Both the position numbers and the translations under genes were made by a program. From an uncultured Porphyromonadaceae bacterium (lineage in GTDB: Bacteria > Bacteroidota > Bacteroidia > Bacteroidales > Muribaculaceae): a stretch of 17,335 bases of DNA. Below the pieces are notes generated by a model that made no database searches, had not been told where the DNA came from, and saw only the letters and a program-made list of their open reading frames with translations. The DNA is taken from positions 1 to 17,335 of the forward strand of contig URMA01000063.1 of the NCBI GenBank assembly GCA_900548875.1. Direction: 5' to 3'. Every line of letters starts with the position of its first letter. The first letter of the stretch is position 1. This document shows, piece after piece, positions 1 through 5,974 of this stretch.

Positions 1-32
1 CAAACTTTATTTTATTTGCACTGTTACAAAAA

Positions 33-40
33 TAACTTTG
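33..40 (+). promoter_or_regulatory. Probable -7 element for the IMPACT-family gene
   Basis: TAACTTTG matches the Bacteroidetes -7 consensus TAnnTTTG and lies 20 bp before the ATG at 60. The nearest TTTG upstream (15-18) is only 14 bp away, shorter than the usual spacing of about 20, so the -33 part is unclear. It implies a very short leader of roughly 12-15 nt. No Shine-Dalgarno sequence is visible. Confidence 0.45.
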
Positions 41-59
41 CAAATCTAAGGTTTGCAGT

Positions 60-656
60 ATGAGCGATTTTTACAAAACATTGAAAGAACCTTGCGAAGG
101 CTTGTATAAGGAAAAAATGAGCAAATTCCTTTCATTTGCCCATCCGGTAAATACGGCTGAAGAAGCAAAGGAAATCATCAAACGCTATCAGAAAGAATAT
201 TTCGATGCCCGTCATGTATGTTGGGCTTACATGATCGGAACCGACCGAACAGAATACCAGTCGAACGACAACGGAGAACCGTCGGGAACGGCCGGAAAGC
301 CTATCTTGGGACAAATAAATTCCTTTGAGCTGACCAATGTGGTCATTGTCGTGGTCCGCTATTTCGGCGGAATAAAATTAGGAACATCGGGATTGATTGT
401 GGCTTATCGTGAAGCTGCGGCCGAGGCCATCCGTAACGGAGAAATCATCGAATGCCACGAGCAGGCATTTGTGGAATTCCTGTTCCCCTATCTTGCCATG
501 AACGACGTGATGAAGCTTATCAAAAACAGCGACGTGCAAATTATGGAACAGATTTTCGACAATTCCTGCCAGATGAAACTTGCCATCCGTGCCGACTATG
601 CAAATGAACTGCGAACCCGCCTTGCCGATATCGACGGCGTCAGCGTGCTGCCTTAA
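60..656 (+). CDS. IMPACT/YigZ family protein
   Basis: This 198-residue protein has the normal length and two-domain layout of the YigZ/IMPACT (UPF0029) family. The N-terminal domain (about residues 15-125) carries the family signature: NGEPSGTAGKP at 71-81, then RYFGGIKLGTSGL at 100-112. The C-terminal part (about 132-195) fits the DUF1949 ferredoxin-like domain. Eukaryotic IMPACT regulates the kinase Gcn2. In bacteria the role is unsettled, though nucleic-acid or ribosome-linked functions have been proposed. It is probably cytosolic, since no signal peptide or membrane segment is seen. The ATG at 60 follows a -7-like element and gives the expected N-terminus. It converges on the HAD phosphatase gene, and the two coding ends overlap by 4 bp (653-656) with no terminator between them. 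Confidence 0.9.
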   Translation: MSDFYKTLKEPCEGLYKEKMSKFLSFAHPVNTAEEAKEIIKRYQKEYFDARHVCWAYMIGTDRTEYQSNDNGEPSGTAGKPILGQINSFELTNVVIVVVRYFGGIKLGTSGLIVAYREAAAEAIRNGEIIECHEQAFVEFLFPYLAMNDVMKLIKNSDVQIMEQIFDNSCQMKLAIRADYANELRTRLADIDGVSVLP

Positions 657-1354
657 AGATATTTCTGTATTTCAAGTAACGACGTAACGGTCAGATCCGC
701 TACGTTAGGTTCAGGCTGCAGTCCGGTACGATTGAAAAACACCGTCTTCCATCCGGCGTTAAAGGCCCCCAGAATGTCGGCATCATAATTGTCGCCAATC
801 ATGACTGTAGAATCGGCCTGTCCGCCGACCACTTCGAGAGCGTAGTCAAACAAACGTCGGTCAGGTTTCGTAACTCCGATATCGTCCGACAACACAAGTT
901 TGGAAATATAGCCGTCCAATCCGCCTGATACCAATTTCCGATATTGCAGGTTCTTGAAACCGTTGCTCAGCACATACACTTTTCCACGACGGTTCAAATG
1001 CTCCAACAACTCTTTGGCGCCATCGACAATCTTGTCACACTGCACGATTGTTTCCAGATAGTCGTTGTTGAACTTAGCCGGAAATGTTTCGTCGGGAAAC
1101 GAGATGGAGCATTCCTCAAATGCCACGCGGAAACGCTCGGAAATCAAAAAGTCCTTGGTGATTTTTCCATGGTGATACAACGTCCACAATTCCGTATTGT
1201 GACGCAAATAACATTCTATAAACACATCGTAAGGACATTGTTTTTCCAAACCATATTTGGCATATACCTGCTTCATTGCCACCTTCGAGTTGGCGGTAAA
1301 GTCCCAAATTGTATCGTCGAGGTCGACAAAGACTGTCTTTATATTTTCAAACAT
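653..1354 (-). CDS. HAD superfamily hydrolase, YjjG-like (pyrimidine nucleotidase type)
   Basis: The 233-residue protein contains all HAD motifs in order. Motif I is VDLDDT with nucleophile Asp11 and acid/base Asp13. Motif II is VLSNG with Ser130. Motif III is VTKPD with Lys163. Motif IV is MIGDNYDAD around Asp188. The helical cap between about residues 18 and 110 makes it a subfamily IA enzyme, and the 'FVDLDDTIWDF' start is typical of YjjG-family noncanonical pyrimidine 5'-nucleotidases (house-cleaning of nucleotide monophosphates). The exact substrate cannot be read from the sequence. It is cytosolic. It starts 28 bp after the stop of the transporter gene with no visible promoter or terminator between them, so the two are probably co-transcribed. 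Confidence 0.88.
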   Translation of the reverse strand: MFENIKTVFVDLDDTIWDFTANSKVAMKQVYAKYGLEKQCPYDVFIECYLRHNTELWTLYHHGKITKDFLISERFRVAFEECSISFPDETFPAKFNNDYLETIVQCDKIVDGAKELLEHLNRRGKVYVLSNGFKNLQYRKLVSGGLDGYISKLVLSDDIGVTKPDRRLFDYALEVVGGQADSTVMIGDNYDADILGAFNAGWKTVFFNRTGLQPEPNVADLTVTSLLEIQKYL

Positions 1355-1382
1355 ATCGGCTTAATTGTTTGGCGAATTTAGC

Positions 1383-2063
1383 TTAAAAATCAAAAACCCG
1401 CCACCATTTATAGGAAATTTTATGGTCGAACACATCCAGATTTTCCTTCGATTTCAAATATTTCACCACCCTCACCGTCACCGGCAGCGCAATAATTTCA
1501 TAAACCGTCTTCAATCCGGCTTGTGTAATAATCAGCATCAACAGAGTTGTATTGGGCAAAACACCATAAAAGGCTATCGGGAAAAACACCAGCGAGTCCA
1601 CCGTTTCACCGAAAAGCGTGGAAGCCACGGCACGCAAGGAAAAATGCCGGCCTTGATTGCCCAATTTCATTTTACTCATTACATAGGCATTGACCATCGA
1701 GCCACAAATCATTGCCGTAAAACTGGCAGACAAGATGCGGGCAGAGCTACCGAACACGGTTTCGAATGCCGCCTGTCCGTTCCATGAAGCATCAGCAGGG
1801 AGCCACATGGCCAAATGAATCACAATCACGGCCATCAGATTCATAAAGAAACCGAGCCATATAGCCAATCGGGCCATACGGAATCCGTAAACTTCCACAA
1901 TGCAGTCATTGATGATGTAGGACATCGGAAATACAATCAATCCCCCCGTAGCGGTAAGGATGCCCAAATCTACTATCTTCACCTCCAGCAAATTTGCCAG
2001 AATCAGAAACACGCTGAAGCACACAGTCAACAGCAAAAATGTCAGACTAAATCTTTTTTCCAT
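1383..2063 (-). CDS. Queuosine precursor transporter, YhhQ/VUT family
   Basis: This 226-residue integral membrane protein belongs to the VUT/DUF165 (YhhQ, QPTR) family, whose characterised members take up queuosine precursors (preQ0, preQ1) across the inner membrane for tRNA modification. About six hydrophobic segments are visible, near residues 8-26, 30-52, 64-88, 110-130, 150-170 and 172-200. Conserved family features are Asn24 in the first helix, the IINDCIVEVYG stretch at 50-60, and FGETVDSLVFF at 151-161. The ATG at 2063 follows a leader of about 54 nt that looks like a preQ1-I riboswitch, which independently supports this function. A well-spaced promoter lies at 2124-2155, and the HAD phosphatase gene follows after 28 bp. 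Confidence 0.92.
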   Translation of the reverse strand: MEKRFSLTFLLLTVCFSVFLILANLLEVKIVDLGILTATGGLIVFPMSYIINDCIVEVYGFRMARLAIWLGFFMNLMAVIVIHLAMWLPADASWNGQAAFETVFGSSARILSASFTAMICGSMVNAYVMSKMKLGNQGRHFSLRAVASTLFGETVDSLVFFPIAFYGVLPNTTLLMLIITQAGLKTVYEIIALPVTVRVVKYLKSKENLDVFDHKISYKWWRVFDF

Positions 2064-2068
2064 CGTTT

Positions 2069-2098
2069 CTTGTTTTTTAAGTGGTTACCAAGCACACT
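2069..2098 (-). promoter_or_regulatory. preQ1 class I riboswitch (candidate)
   Basis: Reading the minus strand from 2098 to 2069, AGUG (2098-2095) pairs with CACU (2083-2080) as P1. The loop holds CUUG (2092-2089), which can pair with CAAG (2072-2069) in the A-rich tail as an H-type pseudoknot, P2. The loop ends GUAAC and the tail reads UUAAAAAACAAG, very close to the Thermoanaerobacter preQ1-I aptamer (GUAAC loop, UUAACAAAACAAGG tail). Equivalents of its ligand-contacting U6, G11, C15 and A29 are present as U2094, G2088, C2084 and A2073. P1 is only 4 bp, one shorter than usual. The pseudoknot ends 5 nt before the ATG at 2063 of a queuosine-precursor transporter, so control of translation initiation is likely. 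The structure was folded by eye, not with a covariance model. Confidence 0.8.
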
Positions 2099-2123
2099 GA
2101 AATTCGCTTCCGAAAAAGCCCGA

Positions 2124-2155
2124 CAAAAGTAGTGAAATTATCCGACACTAACAAA
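2124..2155 (-). promoter_or_regulatory. Promoter of the queuosine transporter / HAD unit
   Basis: On the minus strand TTTG (2155-2152) is followed after 20 bp by TACTTTTG (2131-2124), a full match to the Bacteroidetes -33/-7 pattern. Transcription would start near 2117, giving a leader of about 54 nt that contains exactly the riboswitch-like fold. The -33 element overlaps the outer stem and tail of the terminator of the preceding esterase gene. Confidence 0.8.
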
Positions 2156-2192
2156 CGCGGCCGGAAAATGTCACCCATTCTCCGGCCGCGTT
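2154..2192 (-). terminator. Rho-independent terminator after the CE1 esterase gene
   Basis: A perfect 12-bp inverted repeat (AACGCGGCCGGA, 2154-2165, against 2181-2192) with a 15-nt loop lies 18 bp after the esterase stop codon. Nine or more of its pairs are G-C. On the minus strand the stem runs into a moderate T-rich tail (GTTTGTT). It ends the esterase unit and its tail overlaps the -33 box of the next promoter. Confidence 0.85.
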
Positions 2193-2209
2193 CACACATT
2201 CAAGCATTT

Positions 2210-3394
2210 CTATTTGAACAAAAGCGGTACGAATTCGCTTAAATAAATTCGCCAGTTTCTCCAAATATGTCCTTCGCCTGTTTCAAAATAAGTGTATGGA
2301 CAATGCAATTTGTCGAGCAATTGGCGGAAATCCTTATTGGATGAATAGAGAAAATCGTCCCTTCCGATACCAATCCAATAGAGTGCAGGAGGATTTTTGA
2401 ACTGCTTTTGCAGTTTGGCTTCCATATCCTGATAGACTTCCGGCACATTCTGCGTCTTTGCATGGTCGGTTGGCAGAATAGCCGCTGAAAAGAGACCGAC
2501 ATAATCGAATTTGTCAGGATATTCCTTTGAAATATGCAACGAGTGGAATCCGCCCATCGACAAGCCGGCAATGGCACGCGCCGATTTCTGTTTTTTTACA
2601 CGATACGTGCTTTCCACAAATTTCATAATATCAGGGAATGTCTGCTCCATAGTTCCCTCCATGGTTTTCGGCAGATTGAACACGGGCTGGTCCATACGAC
2701 CAGGTGTCTCTCCCGGAGCGGCTTCTTGCGAAACATTTCCGTTGGGCATCACCACAATCATCGGTTCAGCCTTGCCGGCAGCAATCAGATTGTCGAGAAT
2801 CTGCGCCGTGCGTCCCAATGCAATCCAAGCCTCTTCATCTCCACCCATGCCATGAAGAAGATAAAGCACCGGATATTTTTTATTGCTTTTTTCATAACCG
2901 GCAGGAGTATACACCGTCATACGACGCTGCATGCCCAACGAAGGACTGTCGTACCATACGCGCGACACGGTACCGTGTGGAACATCCTTGACGGCATACA
3001 AATCACCACGGCCGCCCCCAACGATAAAAATATTCGTCAGTGTCGCCACATCGCGGCTGATAAATACATTCGACGGATCAAGCATTTTCTGACCGTCGAC
3101 GATAAACGAATAACTGTACAGTTCCGACTGTAAAGGTTCGGGAGTCGTATATTCCCAAACTCCCCCCTTGCCTTCCTTCATTTCGCCAACGGTGGCAACG
3201 GTGTCGGCATACAGAAAATCGCCTGCCACTTCCACTTTGACCGCTTTCGGTGCATACAGACGGAATGTAGCCGTATTGTCGGCATGAATTTCCGGAGACT
3301 TCAAAGGTGCTCCCGACCACAAAGCCTGTTGGGCCTGAACAGCAACAACCGCCATACACAGGGCTGCTGCCATAAGATACTTTTTGCAATTCAT
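2210..3394 (-). CDS. Secreted CE1-type esterase with N-terminal E-set domain
   Basis: The 394-residue protein has a signal peptide (about 1-21, cleavage after AVQA), an N-terminal beta-sandwich of the E-set/CBM48-like type (about 38-125, TATFRLYAPKAVKVEVAGDF at 41-60), and an esterase-D-like alpha/beta hydrolase domain (about 140-394). Catalytic features are the oxyanion LLHGMGG (179-185), the nucleophile elbow GLSMGG with Ser279, a candidate acid Asp346/Asp347 in GRDDF, and the base His376 in GEGHIWRNW. This layout matches CE1 carbohydrate esterases of Bacteroidetes, such as Prevotella Fae1A-like feruloyl or acetyl-xylan esterases. It probably acts in the periplasm and removes acyl groups from the PUL substrate; the acyl group cannot be named. 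Only 1 bp separates it from the upstream debranching-like gene, so they share a transcript. Confidence 0.87.
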   Translation of the reverse strand: MNCKKYLMAAALCMAVVAVQAQQALWSGAPLKSPEIHADNTATFRLYAPKAVKVEVAGDFLYADTVATVGEMKEGKGGVWEYTTPEPLQSELYSYSFIVDGQKMLDPSNVFISRDVATLTNIFIVGGGRGDLYAVKDVPHGTVSRVWYDSPSLGMQRRMTVYTPAGYEKSNKKYPVLYLLHGMGGDEEAWIALGRTAQILDNLIAAGKAEPMIVVMPNGNVSQEAAPGETPGRMDQPVFNLPKTMEGTMEQTFPDIMKFVESTYRVKKQKSARAIAGLSMGGFHSLHISKEYPDKFDYVGLFSAAILPTDHAKTQNVPEVYQDMEAKLQKQFKNPPALYWIGIGRDDFLYSSNKDFRQLLDKLHCPYTYFETGEGHIWRNWRIYLSEFVPLLFK

Positions 3395-3395
3395 A

Positions 3396-5744
3396 TTATT
3401 CTGCGCTATAATAGTCTAACGGTGGATTGAAATAACGTGACATGGACTTCAGGTCTTCGCGATAACATGGTTTTGCAAAGTCTGTTCCTTCAAAGAATTT
3501 GTCGCACTTCGTCTGGAACACCATTTTGGCTTTGTCCACAGCCACTTTCTGATTGACAGTCCTGTTGGCATCGGCATCAAAAACCATCACGTGCATTTCT
3601 GCCTGATTCAAGGCTACGACCACCTTTCCGCCCGACGGAACCGACACATTCATAGCCGAGAAATTCTCAAAATCCAACAGAACTTTGACATCGTCGGAAC
3701 CGGTCCACGTATATACATACTGCTTTCCGCCGTCATGTTTGGAGTAATTACAGTTCAGACTGCCGTCGCCTATACAAACGGACTGCTGCAAACGGTTCAA
3801 TTCGGAAGGCAGTTTAGGATTTACCGTTATTTCTTTCTTCAACATATTCGGACGAATACCCAGGAAATATTGATCCCACACACGGATATGTTCGGCATTG
3901 CTCCATGCCTGCAGGAAAGTTCCCGAGCGGCGCACCCAAGTTTGTCCGGCACGAGGCCACGCATCTGCATTTTCCGACAGGCCGCCGACAGCACCTTCAT
4001 CCAAAGCCTGGCGGTTCATATTCTTAAACAGACGGTAGGCAATGTCCTGCTGACCGTATTCAATGAGACGCTGCATGGCCTCACCGTTGTTCCACAACCA
4101 GATGGTGCCGTTATGGTAAGCATCATCCTTATGATAGCGGTACCACTGTTCATGGTACGGATGGAACTGGTCGTCCATCTGGTCGAGCGAAGAAACGCCC
4201 CAAGGATAAACCAGATGTTCCCATACCGTCCGGGCATCTTTCATCTTCAATGTTTCGTCGCTCAACAGTTCATGTGCATAAATCGTGTTGGGACGCAACT
4301 GCAAATCACCGCTGCCATCGGCATTCAGGTGGTCGTAGATTCGCCCTGTTTCCTTATCCACAAAGTCACGTTCAAAATTTCCTTTCAGTTTGTCGGCTAC
4401 CGCACGCCAGTTTCGGGCATCGTCCTTTTCTCCCATATAGTCAGCCAACTCTGCCGCCATCACCAACTGGTCGTACCAAAGAGCCTGAATGTCGACCGCA
4501 CGGTTTCCGCGAGGCGAACACGGGCGGGAACCCTGACGCTTGGCATCCATCCAAGTGTCGGCGTCATCATGCGTCAGATAGCCTTTTTCATCCGTATACA
4601 GTTGGAGAGAAGCATCCGTCGCAATCTTCACATTCTTGTAAATCTGCTTCACGAAATCCGTGTCACCCGTATATTTTAGATAATCATAAATTTGAATAAC
4701 AAAACGAGGGGTTCCGTCGGTTGTATTATACAGTATGCCATCCAAATTCAAACGGTTCGGCACACGTCCATAAGTCTCGGAATTTGCATCCGTGTCCTGA
4801 TATTTTGCAAACGATGCGATAATGTCGCGAGCCTCGTCGAACTGACCTGTACACAACACCAGTCCGGGCATGGAGATAAACATGTCACGTCCCCAGAAAT
4901 CCGTAAACCAGGGCAAACCGGCATAAATGCCCCAACCTCCGTGCTGACGAGTAATCAGTTCGTCGCCGGTGAGTTCTATCCATTTCAAGCCATTGTCAAG
5001 TTGAGGGCTGTCGGAAGCAATGTGATTTCTTACAAGCAGAGTGTTCATGCGCGCTTCGCGTTGAGCCAACCATGTTTCCCCATTCTTGCGGAAATCATCC
5101 GTCAAAGCAAGCGCTTCCTTTTCACTTCCACCATAGGAAATCAAAAATCCACCCGCATTGGCCGACGTTTCCACCAACCCGTCGGTCAATGTCAGTTTGG
5201 CAGAAGCTTTCACAGGAGCTACACACACAACATCGCCGGAAGCCTCAACCGCCGAATAGAATACAGCATTTTTGTCCAACCGGGCATCTTTTATATTGTC
5301 ACCGAGCAGCTCGATACTCACTTTGCTGCCCAACACATCCGTCATCGAAACATATAAAATCTTTTTTCCATCGACAAGATAAAACGACTCGACGGCATTC
5401 GGATAGCTCCGCACCAATTTATGCGGAAACACTTCCGACTGTGCATCACTCCGTTTCATAGCAATACCGTCGACGGACAAACGATAATCTGAAAATATAC
5501 GTTTGGCACGGATATTCCATCCGGCATACCAATCAGACCAGGCATCCACACCTGTCATCCCGTAATAGAATCCGGCCTCCTTATCGCTGTATGAATAGTC
5601 ACGAGTCTGCTGGCCGCAAACCGCCACTCCCAGATTTTCCACAGAATCAGACCCGGCAAAAACAGTCTCCGAAACTGACAACATCGCACCAAGAGCACCT
5701 ATCGCTATCGCTGCGTTTTTCATTTTTCCTTTCACTTTTATCAT
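3396..5744 (-). CDS. Secreted glycogen-debranching-enzyme-like (alpha/alpha)6 glycoside hydrolase
   Basis: This 782-residue secreted protein has a signal peptide (about 8-31), an N-terminal beta-rich domain (about 45-240), an (alpha/alpha)6 barrel (about 245-635), and a small C-terminal beta domain. The barrel carries hallmarks of the GDE C-terminal (amylo-alpha-1,6-glucosidase, GH133-like) family: AGLPWFTDFWGRDMF (275-289), DTWMDAK (396-402) with ALWY (421-424), YHNGTIWLW (543-551), and GGLSENADAW (587-596) with LQAWSNAEH (611-619). Candidate catalytic acids are Asp287, Asp400 and Glu591. Unlike cytosolic glycogen debranching enzymes it is exported and sits in a PUL, so its bond specificity may be new. 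It could instead be a related (alpha/alpha)6 family acting on a non-alpha-glucan. The ATG at 5744 was chosen; Met8 (ATG at 5723) would also leave an intact signal peptide. It has its own promoter and is followed after 1 bp by the esterase. Confidence 0.8.
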   Translation of the reverse strand: MIKVKGKMKNAAIAIGALGAMLSVSETVFAGSDSVENLGVAVCGQQTRDYSYSDKEAGFYYGMTGVDAWSDWYAGWNIRAKRIFSDYRLSVDGIAMKRSDAQSEVFPHKLVRSYPNAVESFYLVDGKKILYVSMTDVLGSKVSIELLGDNIKDARLDKNAVFYSAVEASGDVVCVAPVKASAKLTLTDGLVETSANAGGFLISYGGSEKEALALTDDFRKNGETWLAQREARMNTLLVRNHIASDSPQLDNGLKWIELTGDELITRQHGGWGIYAGLPWFTDFWGRDMFISMPGLVLCTGQFDEARDIIASFAKYQDTDANSETYGRVPNRLNLDGILYNTTDGTPRFVIQIYDYLKYTGDTDFVKQIYKNVKIATDASLQLYTDEKGYLTHDDADTWMDAKRQGSRPCSPRGNRAVDIQALWYDQLVMAAELADYMGEKDDARNWRAVADKLKGNFERDFVDKETGRIYDHLNADGSGDLQLRPNTIYAHELLSDETLKMKDARTVWEHLVYPWGVSSLDQMDDQFHPYHEQWYRYHKDDAYHNGTIWLWNNGEAMQRLIEYGQQDIAYRLFKNMNRQALDEGAVGGLSENADAWPRAGQTWVRRSGTFLQAWSNAEHIRVWDQYFLGIRPNMLKKEITVNPKLPSELNRLQQSVCIGDGSLNCNYSKHDGGKQYVYTWTGSDDVKVLLDFENFSAMNVSVPSGGKVVVALNQAEMHVMVFDADANRTVNQKVAVDKAKMVFQTKCDKFFEGTDFAKPCYREDLKSMSRYFNPPLDYYSAE

Positions 5745-5771
5745 AGGTATTGTTCATTATGTTTAACTGAA

Positions 5772-5803
5772 CAAAAATACAAACATCCGCTCATTAAAAC
5801 AAA
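5772..5803 (-). promoter_or_regulatory. Promoter of the debranching-like enzyme / esterase unit
   Basis: On the minus strand TTTG (5803-5800) is followed after exactly 20 bp by TATTTTTG (5779-5772), matching TAnnTTTG. Transcription would begin near 5765, about 20 nt before the ATG at 5744. The -33 TTTG lies in the T-tract of the upstream terminator. Confidence 0.75.
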
Positions 5804-5835
5804 AAAATGTGCCATTCCTCACGAAACGGCACATT
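5801..5835 (-). terminator. Rho-independent terminator between the GH3 and debranching-like genes
   Basis: The 8-bp repeat AATGTGCC (5806-5813) pairs with GGCACATT (5828-5835) around a 14-nt loop. Read on the minus strand, the hairpin runs directly into seven T residues (5807-5801), then G and TTTT. It should end the main PUL transcript about 140 bp after the GH3 stop. Confidence 0.8.
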
Positions 5836-5892
5836 GTGGTGACGAATCACCCTATCTAATTATAAGAAAGCATCTTATTTCATATTTTAGAG

Positions 5893-5944
5893 GAAAAAGA
5901 TTGTTCAACTATCTTCCACAGAAGATACCGAAACAATCTTTTTC
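5893..5944 (-). terminator. Long two-tier hairpin just after the GH3 gene
   Basis: An outer 13-bp perfect stem (GAAAAAGATTGTT, 5893-5905, against 5932-5944) is separated by 4-nt internal loops from an inner 7-bp stem (5910-5916 against 5921-5927) closed by a 4-nt loop. It begins 30 bp after the GH3 stop codon. On the minus strand the 3' arm ends in CTTTTTC, so it may act as a first terminator or as a 3'-end stabilising or processing structure. The second terminator lies about 60 bp further on. Confidence 0.6.
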
Positions 5945-5974
5945 ACCTAAAAACTACTCTGTAATAACGCTTAA

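Noticed and set aside
944..1381. Plus-strand open frame of 145 codons opposite the HAD phosphatase
   Set aside because: No recognisable protein features, and the minus strand has all four HAD motifs.
3591..4679. Long plus-strand open frame (362 codons) antisense to the debranching-like gene
   Set aside because: Its translation shows no family motifs or signal and lies wholly opposite a gene with clear domain hallmarks; it is a shadow frame caused by codon bias.
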